The translations under genes were made by a program, and so were the position numbers. From contig RPFO01000231.1 in the NCBI GenBank assembly GCA_009746045.1, positions 1,872,840 to 1,936,839 on the forward strand: 64,000 bases of DNA, read 5' to 3'. This document shows, one piece after another, positions 44,901 through 57,959 of the stretch (positions are counted from its first letter, which is position 1; every line of letters starts with the position of its first letter). The notes beneath the pieces were generated by a model. That model had not been told where the DNA came from. It saw only the letters and a list, made by a program, of their open reading frames with translations, and made no database searches. The DNA is from Mesostigma viride. Lineage: Eukaryota; Streptophyta; Mesostigmatophyceae; Mesostigmatales; Mesostigmataceae.

Positions 44901-47900
44901 CAACGACAATGGAGGGGGGATAAAGAGTTGGATCATGGCTACTCGCCAAGGGGGGTGGAGGAACCAGGAAAGCAGGAAGGTGGTCATGAACATCGCCCTG
45001 GCCATGGACACACTCTTCAAGGAGTTGGGGCCGGCAGCCGGGGAGTTGGCTGGGGTAGAGTATCTCATGAGGGTGGTGGCAGCCATGCTCCTAGTGGAGA
45101 GCCAGGGGTCAGGAGGGTGGAAGGTGGCTGGCCACCTCCTTGCTCTCAAGGAAGATGCCTCCTTGGTGAGCAACCCGGCCATGAAGATGGCCCTGCAAAG
45201 CGCCACGATGATGGAGAAGCTGGGCAAGGCCCAGCAAACCAAGTAAACACCGAAAGGGTAAACCGCTCCCCCTTCCCACTGCCTCTTCCTACAATGCCTC
45301 TAAGCACTACGTGGGGGAGAGTGAGGTCAGCACGCAGACGCCAGCGTGCAACTCGCCGCCGCCGGACCTTCACTCTACAACACAAGGTGATTACGTGGTT
45401 GAATTGGCTATGGCACGGGGGGGCAGACCCTCCGCCTAAATCTGGAGGCGCGTGCTCCAGAGGAACGGCGGAGGCCCTGAAAAGGGTCAAGAAGCACTGC
45501 GAGTGGTACAGTCGCCGCGTAACCGGCGTTGCGACAGGCCCCGCAGAAGGAAGTGATCTAATCTATGGGAAATGTAATAAGTATGAACAACTTGTGGCGG
45601 AGCGGGTGAGTCTGCCGAAGCGCGAGGTGGCAGGAAAGGCGAAGCTGCTGGATTTGCTGGCGCTACGACCTAGTTGGCGAGAGGTGTACGCGAGCGAAGC
45701 CAACTGCATCAAGCCGGAGGTGGCTGCCAGTGCGAGGTATTGGAATGTACCTGCCCCCAGCCGAGGGTGCACCATGGCGGAGTGGGGCAAGTTGATGGGG
45801 AGGGCAGCGGACGTGGGGATGGTGGAGTTCCGAGAGACGCGGCCAAAGTGGGTAGACGGATGTTTTGGGGTGGCCAAAGGAGTGGGGGAGTTAAGGCTCA
45901 TTGTGAATAAGAAGTTGGGGAACGCACTGTGGGTGGACCCCCCTAAGACGGTGTTACCCCACCTGGGCATATACTCGGAGGTCTATATCAAGGGTCGGTG
46001 CTACACGGCCAAGAGCGATCTGGTCTCGTATTACTATACCATCCAAGTGCCGGAGTGGTGGTGGGATTATCAAGGGCTACCTGATGTGTGGTCCACCGAT
46101 GTCGGGCTGCCGGGGCGGCGGAGGAGGGTGTGGCCAGTGCTGAAAGTGCTGGCCATGGGGCACTCCCACGCTGTAGCGCTAGGGGAAGCCATCCATGAGA
46201 TGGTCCTCTATGCCACGGGCGCTTTGGATCCTAGACGGCAGGTGAACCGCCTCACAAGTGTAGGGGAGCTGACCGTGCTTCGGAATGCATGGGGTAACCC
46301 AACCGCCCTAGCCATCGAGTACAAGGAGGAGAGCACGAGGGAGATGCAAATCGACCTTGAGGACCCCCCTGCCCCTATGGTATCCATCACTATTGATGAC
46401 CTGGTGGTCAGCAATGGGCGCACGTGCGAGGCGGTGAATCGCTTAATCGCGAGTGCTATTGAAGACGGGTACGCGCCTAACAACCTTGTGCCCTCCAAGG
46501 ACAAGACGATCATGGCTAGCCCGGAGGGGGAGGACGAGCTAGAAGCTCTGGGTGTTGTTCACCGGCGGGATGGGGTGTTGGAGCCGACAGCTAAGCAGCT
46601 CACCCTTGTGGTTGCGCACACTCGTGTACTCCTCGAGAGGGGACGCGCTACCGCTGAGGCGCTGGCGGCCGTCGTGGGCCGGTGGGTGTGGCTGCAGATG
46701 CTCAGCCGCACTTGCTTGTCCATATGGCAGCAGAGTTTTAAGTTCATCAACCTCAAGGGGTGGGGCCAGCGAACGCGACCTTTGTGGCAAGGTGTGCGCG
46801 ATGAGCTCGAGTGTGCCATGGCGTTGGCCCCCATGCTCCGTGTGGACCGGGGGGCTGCCCTGGCTCCGGTGGTGGTGGCCTCGGATGCGTCTAGTTTTGG
46901 GCAGGGGGTTGTCTACGCTGAGATGGCCCCAGCTGAGGTGACGGAATTAGCTCGGGCCCGGGAGGTGCGGGGTTACCCAACCCTCCTCACCCCAGGTGAG
47001 GCCATGTATGCCGGGCCTAGACCCTTGACCAAGGCCGCGGAAAAAGCCATCATCCACGGGCGATGGCGCGTCGGGATCAAGAGTCGCTGGCGCGATTCGA
47101 CCATGCACATCAACGAGAAGGAAGTGCGGGCCGCTGTGAAGGGGGTGGAGCGCTCGGCCCGGAACCTCGGAACATGGGGTAAGCGGGTGGTGAGGTTAGT
47201 GGACTCCACTGCCGCTTTGGGCTGCTTGGCTAAAGGGCGTTCCTCTTCTTACCGGTTAAACAAGCAATGCCGCCGGTTGTGCGCTCTTACGTTGGTCACC
47301 GGCAGCCGCTCACAATGGGTCTGGACGCCAAGTGAGCTTCAGCCTGCGGATGGGCCTTCGCGGGGGCTTTCCATGGCTGCCTCGGTGGCCGGGTGGGTCC
47401 GCGATTTGACTCGCGAGGGTGTTCATCCCAATCCCGGGCCTCGGCTTGGCGCTAGCTACTTGACCCTTCTTGAGGGCAAGGTGAAGCCGGCTACTTTGAT
47501 GGTTTACCATCGGGGTCTTAGGTCCTTTTTCGCATGGTGGGCGAGCCGGCGGGGTCGGGTTGGCAGCTTGTTGCGCGGCTTGACGATAGAGGAATACTAT
47601 TGCGAGTATGTCGCTTGGGCGCACTCACGGTGTTACAGCCGCCAGTTGTGTGTCAATGCGCTTATGGGCCTGAATTTGTACTTCCCCCGGGAGGTGCGGG
47701 ATTGGGCCTTGGCACGAAGTGTTTTGGCTGGCTGGCGCACGTTGGCACCCCCTCGTGCCCCCCCCCCATTCCATGGGAGGCTGCGTTTGCGCTTGCTTGT
47801 ACTATGGTGCTCCAGCGGCAGCCTCGTGCGGCTATGATGGTCATCGTTATTTTCCAACAATACCTGCGGGTATCGGAGGCGCTCAACCTGTTGGTCGGCC

Positions 47901-50900
47901 ATGTGCGCTTGCAGCCTGATGTTCGGTTGCGGGGTTCGCAGCGGGGCGCCTTGTTGTTGATGTCAGCTAAGACGGCTAAGGGGGAGGTGCAGTCTGTGGT
48001 GATCGAGGATGTCATGACTGAGACCCTCTTGCGGGCTTGTATGCGTGGCAAGGCGGCCTGGGAGCGGGTGTTCCCTTACGATTATGCCCAGTTCAGCCGG
48101 GTTTGGCATCAGGCCACGCAAGCTTTGGGGGTCGACACGGTGTTTACCATTCACGGGCTGCGGCATGGGGGGGCTACCTATGATTTTTTGCGGCAGCGCA
48201 GCATGGCTGATATTCAGCATCGGGGTCGCTGGCGCAGCAGCAAAACTGTCGCCCACTATGTGGGATTGCACCGGAGCTTGGCCCTCACCCTTCCTGACGC
48301 CCTGGTTCGGGCTATCGCCGCCTGCCCCCCGCGCATTTGGCGGAGCGTCTTTTCTCTGCCTTCCTCTTAAGTTCCCTTCATTCTTGTCTTATGCGTCCAC
48401 CGGTTTTTGTTTTGCCCCTGGCTTGGGTCGCCAGGGAGGGATGTAAGGGTAAGGCTAGCCTTTTTGGACATAAAGTGTTCCCATGGGTAAGGATGGCCAG
48501 TTGAGGGCCACTTCCCGATGTGCTCTACTTATTGTTTTAATAAAGAGTCTGGTTACCCTGGAGTTCCACGGTTAATAGAATCGGGGTTCTCTGAACATAG
48601 TTTCTTTATAGTGATACGGAAGGGGAGCCGCTGATGCTAGGTGAAATAGAGCTGGGTGATGTGATCGTAATAAGGTTGATTAGGCTTCTAGTGTACGAGT
48701 ATTACGGATGATATGGCCTAATTGTTGCGGCCCATACCTTGACGGTGTGCTGAGTACCTTGACGACGGATTTTTGCGTCTAGGTTCTCCTAGCAGATCTG
48801 TGATTGCGGACGGGTTTGCAACAAGCAATATCTGAAGTAAAACTTGACGGCTAAAACTGTTTAGAGGCCGTTGCCGGATCTGGCTGTTGGTAGAGAGCCG
48901 TTGGCCTTGAAACACGATAAAAGCTTGCTCACCTAGCTCATGGCGGTCTCTTTTGTTTTCCCACCCGCCCTCCCTGTGTGTTGCCTGTTTGGGGGTAAGG
49001 CTAGCCTTTTTGGACATAAAGTGTTCCCATGGGTAAGGATGGCCAGTTGAGGGCCACTTCCCGATGTGCTCTACTTATTGTTTTAATAAAGAGTCTGGTT
49101 ACCCTGGAGTTCCACGGTTAATAGAAAAGACCATGCGTGACCTTCAGACATCTAGGAGTGGGTGGGTGCGTGGGTGGGTGGGTGGGTGGGTGGGTGGGTG
49201 GGTGGGTGGGTGGGTGGGTGGGTGGGTGGGTGGGTGGGTGGGTGGGTGGGTGGGTGGGTGGGTGGGTGGGTGGGCGGGCGGGCGGGTGGGTGGGTGGGTG
49301 GGTGGGTGGGTGGGTGGGTGGGTGGGTGGGTGGGCGGGCGGGCGGGCGGGCGGGCGGGCGAGCGAGCGGGCGGGCGGGCGAGCGGGTGGGTGGGTGGGTG
49401 GGGGTGGGGTGAAGGTGGGGGCTCCTGCACCTCGTATTCATGCCGCCTGATGTTGGCCTTTGCACGCCGCAGCAGCCCCTTGGAGTTCTCGGGTTCGAGC
49501 TCTAGCGCCTGCCGTGATGGTTGATACAGAGGAGAACCAATTTTCAGGTAGGGACCGTGGGGCCTTAGAGGATACACAACAGCACTTTCTGCCACACAAT
49601 GAAGCAAAATCTCACTTTCTGCCACACACAGAATTTTACAGCCCAATTGTGAGCATGACTGGGAGTTAACCCATCCAATTCAAACGTTCGAGAGGGTTTC
49701 AGTCGGGCCGAGGATCGGAAACGCCTTACAGATAGGCAAGCAGGCTGGTAGACACGGTGCCAAGAAAAAAGGAAAATGGGTGGAAAGGTAAGGAGCAAAA
49801 GCCTGGACCTGAGCCCCCTCATGGCGGATGACTTTGCTGATCCCAGAAAGCCAGGCGTATCCTCATTTCTATACACCGCTAAATATAATACATAAATATC
49901 GTACGCGCACATGCAAAACCCCTGCGCGGAGACACAGCGGAACCGTCGCGCCGCGGTGGGGTGCACAGGTTCGGGGCAGCCTTTCAGGCAGAGTGACATT
50001 TTTGTGTGCAATCTTTGTGTGAGTTGTGCAAGAATCAGAGTAAGGGCAGTAGGAAACATTGCCGTCGCAATTTCATGCAATTCTTGACCGCGTGCCAAAA
50101 GCGATAGGCTCCCAATGCCATAAGAGATGGGAATAAACAGGAAATGATCGTTGCTGCCCTAAAGCACTTTGTGCATATCTCCACTGCATGCCAAACGAGA
50201 TAAGCTCCCAGTGCCATTAGGAGGAAAAACCACACATGCATATGATCCTTGCGGACGTACCTTAGCGCACACCTCCACTGCATGCCCGTAGTTCTTGCAC
50301 TCGAGCTCGACTGAAAGCAAAAGGCATTCGCAAAGACATGACCACGGAAGTGTACGCGCAGCGCCGGCGTCCAAACAGCACTGGCAAGGATGTTAAAATT
50401 ACTTAGCGACATATGAGCCACTGCAGTGACTAAATATTACACAGATAATTGTAGGAACTTGATGGTAACAAACGATTGTAGCCACTTATTCGTATCTGAA
50501 CAACTGTAGCCACTCAATCAACAGTAAATGAGCAATTGTAGTCACTGAAAAATAAATGAGCAATTGTAGTCACTGAAAAAGTAACGAACAATTGTAGTCA
50601 CTTGATAGCAAATGATCAAGATCGTCTGTCGGATAGCGAATGAACCTAAAAAGTAACGAACAATTGTAGTCACTTGATAGCAAATGATCAAGATCGTCTG
50701 TCGGATAGCGAATGAACCTAAAAGGGAGCATACTTATACTTATCGCCGCTGGATGCGCTAGCAGGCGTTGGGCAGCTGGACATCGGAAAGGCGCTTTCTT
50801 CAACGGATGTTTGCGGCTGTCCACATATTCTTTGTAATAATAATACAACGCCATAAATCCAAGTCTCATTCGTGCAGGGTCCACCCACCCTTACGCAACA

Positions 50901-53333
50901 ATTTAAGCACCAATGCAAATCTCCAGGAGGTTCCAAGAAGGCATGTTGCAAAACTGAAAACTAGCTAAAAGAGAGAGTTGCCAAACGTAAGCACCCCTAT
51001 ATCTCCTGTTTGAGAATGGATCGTCGAGTGGACCAATGCACCAACCGACGCTGTCGTCTCTTCTATGTTCAAATCTGCAAATGTTAAAAGTTTTGGGGGG
51101 CGTTGCTTGACCTAGTGCTTCAAATGCAAGCACACATTGCCAAATTTGGCCAGTGCCCAGGCATTTGCTGCCGTTTCTATTGTACGGGAACAAATCATAA
51201 ATCTACCTCCTTACAGCTACACAAATATATGACACAAGGGCAATTTAGGGCCTTCCTCCACGTCAACAGCTAGCACTCAACCTTTCTTTGTGAACAACGT
51301 TTAAGACTTAAGCAACATGTCTAATCTTTTGTGCGTTTACGCTTCTGCAGAGGCTTTTCCGCGTTGGTGGCATGGTGTGTCAGAAGTTCTCTGTGGCATG
51401 GAAAAAAGCCAGCGCAAAAAAGACCCCTTACACACATGGATAGCTTTCTTGACTTAGAGTGCAGTCACACACACAAAAATCCACTCTGCACTTAGGAAGT
51501 CTCCTTAGAAGGAACAAGAAGGAGAGGAAAAGGAGGAACAATCGTGACTGAAACAGATGAGGTGACAGTGAGGGAAAGAATGGCATAGGCAGTGCACGAG
51601 CAAAGCTAAGAGAGGAAAGGGGGCAGCGCGTGTGCCAGCATATGTAAGCAAAGACGGTTGTGCCAGAGGGTATGCCAGAGATTGCTACAAAAGACACCGG
51701 TGCAAAAAATATGCCACAATATGCTAACAAAGGCAACGATGCCAGACAAGGGGGTTGGCATGCATTACTGTGTGCCAGCATCACCTGCCGCGATGTTGAG
51801 CAAGACTGTCACTCGGTTCTTGTCGATTTCTGCAAGGAGGGGAGAGGCGGAAAGGCAGTATGATGAGACATACGCCAGCAGATAGCGAATGGTGGGGTCC
51901 GGGGTCACTCGCCTGCTTTCTAGCATGAAATATGCAGTTCAGAAATGCCACTCGATTACCTCGCCAGCCTCTGCAAGGCGATAGTACCAATACCAGTAAA
52001 TACAAGTTTCGATAGGCGATACATGTTAGTTACAAGTGTTTCATGAGAAAAGGACCATGGGTGCTTTCCAGAAGGAGCTGTACATCCAGCTTTGGTGGAA
52101 GCGGTTTTGGGGAAGCACATCTTTGGGAAAGCTGTACATCCAGTTTTGGGGTTGAAGAAGCAAGGGGGAGGGTACAATAAGTACATTAAGCGCAGTACAG
52201 ATCAGAAACCGCCAGATCTGTAACCGCCAGATCTGTAACCGCCAGATCTGTAACCGCCATCACTGCGATTCTTATGGCTACCTCGAGAGGCCAACCAGGA
52301 GGAGGTGATGCTTGGCAGTGCAGGTGGGGACCGTGCATAGCTGGCAGCGGGAGATGCATGGACGGCAGTGGGCGATGCACAGACGGCAGTGGGCGATGCA
52401 TGGTGGGCAGTGGGCGATGCATGGACGGCAGAGGGCGATGCACAGACGGCAGCGGGAGATGCATGGACGGCAGAGGGTGATGCATGGACGGCAGAGGGCG
52501 ATGCATGGACGGCAGAGGGCGATGCATGGACGGCAGAGGGCGATGCATGGACGGCAGAGGGTGATGCATGGCTGGCAGTGGGCGATGCATGGACGGCAGA
52601 GGGTGATGCATGGACGGCAGTGGGCGATGCATGTACGGCAGAGGGCGATGCATGGACGGCAGTGGGCGATGCATGGACGGCAGAGGGTGATGCATGGACG
52701 GCAGTGGGCGATGCATGTACGGCAGAGGGCGATGCATGGACGGCAGAGGGCGATGCATGGACGGCAGAGGGCGATGCATGGACGGCAGAGGGTGATGCAT
52801 GGACGGCAGAGGGCGATGCATGGCTGGCAGAGGGCGATGCATGGACGGCAGAGGGTGATGCATGGCTGGCAGTGGGCGATGCATGGACGGCAGAGGGTGA
52901 TGCATGGACGGCAGAGGGTGATGCATGGACGGCAGAGGGCGATGCATGGACGGCAGGAAGCGCAACATCCTTGACCATACCCTCATGCCCTCATCCTTTT
53001 GGCTGTGCTTTTTACACATTGTATCGCTAGTAGTCTGCGCCTGTCATATATCCCCTTATTTATGCGTTGTACCGGTAGCAGCCCGTGTTATTCAAATATC
53101 CTCTTCCGCCACTCACCCTCCTGGTCGTGCGGCGACCGCCCCTGCACGAACTCCACCACGGCCAGTGCCTGCGCGCCAGCAGGCAACGTCGTACGCGTTG
53201 CACGCATGGTGCCGCGGAATGCCAGGGAGCGGGATATAATTGTTACAAAGGTTGGGGTGAGATACGGCGCCCGTCAGTGCTGCAAGTGCCCAAGGATGCT
53301 ACGGTGAATACAATACGGTTAGTGTTCTCTCGC

Positions 53334-53372
<39 letters not shown>

Positions 53373-55606
53373 GTGTGCGTGTGTGTGTGTATGCGCGCGC
53401 GTGCGTGTGTTTGTGTGTTATGGCAACAGCAGCATCGCTTTAGTGAATAGGGGTCGTTCGGAGGCGCGCGGGTGCACTCTACTTTGTGGTACAGGTTGAA
53501 TCCAAGGTATAAAAACTGTAGAATGCCTCGTTCTCGCATTTCAAACCGGAGTCGTGTATCTGTATTGAATAGGCCTCAGTTTCCAAGATGCGGCCACCAC
53601 GAGCTTTCTCACCCACTTTTGTATTTTGAGCGATCTCACCCACCTACCTTTCATCTCCGTGTCGCCTTTGAAAGGAAATCTCCTGTTCAAACGCATGAAT
53701 ATTCGAATCCTACTACAATCAAAATCTTTTGTTACTACTATGACAGTATCTACATAAAGCAATTCATCGACATCACAGGGGCCATATTATGTGCCCTCCT
53801 CTCTGTATAGAATCAAGGAGGCCATAAGGCCATAAAGATATGCGCTGCTTACATTCATTGAGGACGTCTCATATTGACACTAAGCACATTCAATTGGTGT
53901 GCTGTAAGGAGTTTGTAGGGAGGGGGTACAGTGCCCTTGCCTCTGCCCGAGACTGACCTTCGACAGTTGGGAACAAAACTTGTGGGATGCCGCATCATGA
54001 GGGCTCACCCGCCTTTCCATACCAGATTATCTGCTGCTCACGTGCATGGACATCGGATGACCACTTGCGATATCCATGTTTAATACACACAGGTCAACAG
54101 GGGGCAGCATGGTGCACCCGCCTTATGGCACAGTTTGCTAGATCCATGTTTAATATACACAGGTCAATAGGCAGCATGGTGCACCCGCCTTATGGCACAG
54201 TTTGCTAGATCCATGTTTAATATACACAGGTAAATAGGCAGCATGGTGCACCCGCCTTACTATACAGGACCAAAACGTGGTGGATCAAGGTCTAGGGCAT
54301 TAGAATGCATTGCGAGGGGTTTTCCCACCTTCCCGCATATAACATAGGTATTAGGAGGTAGTGAGCTGCACTACCATTCCCTACAGGACCATCGCCTGCT
54401 CACCCATAAACATTTTCCATGGTATGCATCCTTAAACATTATTATACCCTTGTACCCAGCAAGAGGACATAGCAATCAAGTTTGAAACAGCACGAGGGCT
54501 CGCTCACCCTCTGTACAGGATCATGGCTTGTTCAAACACAGAAACCATAACCACGTGTCATGCCTTTCTAAACAAAATCGTGGTTCTCTGAACATAGTTT
54601 CTTTATAGTGAGATGGAAGGGTGGCCGGTATAGATAGGCAGGTAGAATAGATATGCACGTCTTTGGCAGGCAGCACGGTGCACTCGACTTCCTGTACAGA
54701 TGCATCGCCTGCTCAACAATAAAACTATCCCGTAGTTTAGTAGTAGGTCATTAGGGCGCAGCATGGTGCACTCGCCTTCCTGTACAATAGCATCGCCTGC
54801 TCGAACTCGCGTTCCTGGTAGTACTCGTTGCCGGCCCTTCGAAGGCTCAGCTGCCACAATAAGGGTTTAAAGGTTCAAGTGGAGAGAAAGGCAAGCACGG
54901 AAACGTGACAAACACGGCATGGCAACAGGGAAATGAAAGTACTTATTCCGTATTGCTGGTTGACTTGGAAGGATACTGACATTTGTAACGTAATGTTGTC
55001 GTCTTCTCTGCAACTGTCATTAGTGTCATATGCATTCGCATGGCATGCTGAGCTGGTACTTCTGATTGCTGCTAAGGGCTGCCAAGCGTCCCTGATGAGT
55101 AGCTCCCATCTCGCTATGGTATGCATCAATATGAAGGTTTCAATAAACCAATACCTCACTAAACATTCAATTCTACAATCAATGAGGTGCTCAGGGGTAA
55201 TATCAATTCTAGGCAGAACCTAGTTAATAGTACTAGGCAGTGTACTATGTGTCTTTATTTCAGAAAGGGAGAGGGAATTCCCAGAACCTAGTTAATAGTA
55301 CTAGGCAGTGTACTGTGTGTCATTATATAAGAAAGGGAGAGGGAATTCCCAGAACCTTTTCCATGCACTTGTGTAAGTTACACCATCCAGGGTGAACAAT
55401 AAGATGGCACCATTTCTATAAGTAGATAGGCTATAGCATGCTAAGGGAACCAATGTTGGCATAGTAGTATAATGTATGCAGATAACCAGGCCATTTTCTC
55501 TTTTCGATACAAAAGTAACAAAACAACAAGTAAATAGGATGTAGCATGCTAAGGGAACAAACGTTGGCACAGTAGTACGAATGCAGACAACCACGCTATT
55601 TTTTCT

Positions 55607-55659
<53 letters not shown>

Positions 55660-57914
55660 AGCGGCGCGTATCCTGGCCATAGCACTGGCAAAAACACTGT
55701 CGTCCGCATAAACCATGGCTCCAGCGCTGAGAGGAAGGTCGGATGCCAGCAAACAGTTACGTTGGCCCGTAGAATCGTGACGCAAAGATCACGTCATAAT
55801 GGGTGGTGACGACCAGGCCAGGTATCCCAAAGCCTAAAGCCTTTGATTTCGCATGTATACTGCCGCCAGCTGTAACATGGCCAGCCTGACTGCTCGACAG
55901 ACTACCATACTGACAGCCCATCCCCCTAATTTGTAGACGACGAACAGGCTCCACTCACATGTTCGTTTAGTGCAGGCACCAGCTGCATGGTGTTGAGCTT
56001 GACCGCTTGGTAAGATGCCTGCACGCGCGCACCACAGCACGCAAAGGCATGGAAAACACACACGTGCCATGAACTTGCGTGTCTCAAACTCAGGCTACTC
56101 TTATTGCAGTCCTGAAACTGGACGCACGTTTGTAACCAGTAGCTGTGGCAGCTGAACCATTGATAGATGCGGTAGGTGGACCATTGATAGATGTGGCAGG
56201 TGGACCACTATTAGCTGTGGCAGGTGGACCACTATTAGCTGTGGCAGCTGAACCACTAATAGCTGTGGCAGGTGGACCACTATTAGCTGTGGCAGCTGAA
56301 CCACTAATAGATGCGGTAGGTGGACCACTAATAGCTGTGGCAGCTGAACCACTGATAGATGCGGTAGGTGGACCACTAATAGCTGTGGCAGCTGAACCAC
56401 TAATAGATGCGGTAGGTGGACCACTATTAGCTGTGGCAGCTGAACCACTAATAGATGCGGTAGGTGGACCACTATTAGCTGTGGCAGCTGAACCACTGAT
56501 AGATGCGGTAGGTGGACCACTAATAGCTGTGGCAGCTGAACCACTAATAGATGCGGTAGGTGGACCACTATTAGCTGTGGCAGCTGAACCACTAATAGAT
56601 GCGGTAGGTGGACCACTATTAGCTGTGGCAGCTGAACCACTGATAGATGCGGTAGGTGGACCACTATTAGCTGTGGCAGCTGAACCACTGATAGATGCGG
56701 TAGGTGGACCACTAATAGCTGTGGCAGCTGAACCACTAATAGATGCGGTAGGTGGACCACTATTAGCTGTGGCAGGTGGACCACTAATAGCTGTGGCAGC
56801 TGAACCACTAATAGCTGTGGCAGGTGGACCACTAATAGCTGTGGCAGGTGGACCACTAATAGATGCGGTAGGTGGACCACTATTAGCTGTGGCAGCTGGA
56901 CCACTATTAGCTGTGGCAGGTGGACCACTATTAGCTGTGGCAGGTGGACCACTAATAGATGCGGTAGGTGGACCACTAATAGCTGTGGCAGCTGAACCAC
57001 TAATAGCTGTGGCAGCTGAACCACTGATAGATGCGGTAGGTGGACCACTAATAGCTGTGGCAGCTGAACCACTAATAGCTGTGGCAGCTGAACCACTAAT
57101 AGATGCGGTAGGTGGACCACTATTAGCTGTGGCAGCTGAACCACTAATAGCTGCGGCAGGTGGACCACTATTAGCTGTGGCAGGTGGACCACTATTAGCT
57201 GTGGCAGCTGAACCACTAATAGCTGTGGCAGCTGAACCACTGATAGATGCGGTAGGTGGACCACTATTAGCTGTGGCAGCTGAACCACTAATAGATGCGG
57301 TAGGTGGACCACTACTAGCTGTGGCAGCTGAACCACTAATAGCTGTGGCAGCTGAACCACTAATAGCTGTGGCAGGTGGACCACTATTAGCTGTGGCAGC
57401 TGAACCATTGATAGATGCGGTAGGTGGACCACTAATAGCTGTGGCAGGTGGACCACTATTAGCTGTGGCAGCTGAACCACTATTAGCTGTGGCAGCTGAA
57501 CCACTATTAGCTGTGGCAGGTGGACCACTAATAGCTGTGGCAGCTGAACCACTGATAGCTGTGGCAGGTGGACCACTATTAGCTGTGGCAGCTGAACCAC
57601 TAATAGCTGTGGCAGGTGGACCACTTACGAGCTTAAAGTTCTCCGAAGCAGGGTTGTTCTTTTGAGCCAGCACCGCCGTGAGGTTGGTCTCTAATTCTTC
57701 CTCCTGCGCCGCGATTTGGATGAAAGTAACACGATTACCAACGTGGCGCGGTGACACAGAGAGGGAATGAGAGGCAAAAGGCATCTAAGTAAAACATGAG
57801 TAAACCATGGCCACCAAACCCATTAGTGAGTGTTTAGTAAGTAGTCGATAAGGCATTGTAAGAAAGGTTAGAGCATGGAGAGCTTGGCGTAAGCAAGCAA
57901 GCAAGCGAGCAAGC

Positions 57915-57959
<45 letters not shown>

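Larger units (their letters stand above)
43738..49126 (+). mobile_element. PAT-like DIRS retrotransposon with split direct repeats
   Basis: The layout is A1 (43738-44116), gag-like ORF, RT-RNase H ORF, tyrosine recombinase, B1 (48447-48580), A2 (48581-48959), a 33-base spacer, B2 (48993-49126). A1 and A2 are both 379 bases and differ at about one position; B1 and B2 are both 134 bases and essentially identical. The order A1...B1-A2-B2 is diagnostic of PAT-type DIRS elements such as Kangaroo of Volvox, which integrate through a circular intermediate without target duplication. The near-identity of the repeats indicates recent insertion. It lies antisense in the intron between TPR-gene exons 42818-42895 and 49431-49508. 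Confidence 0.95.

Noticed and set aside
44325-45242. Antisense 305-codon frame opposite the DIRS gag-like ORF
   Set aside because: Shadow frame; the plus-strand ORF fits DIRS gene order.
52186-53030. 21-bp repeat array as a repetitive secreted protein or CRISPR
   Set aside because: Pure tandem repeat without spacers, open in many frames, located in an intron; not CRISPR.
56101-57665. Five-hundred-codon frames on both strands as repetitive surface proteins
   Set aside because: A 24-bp minisatellite that starts at a well-supported splice donor; frames open in several registers are expected from the period.
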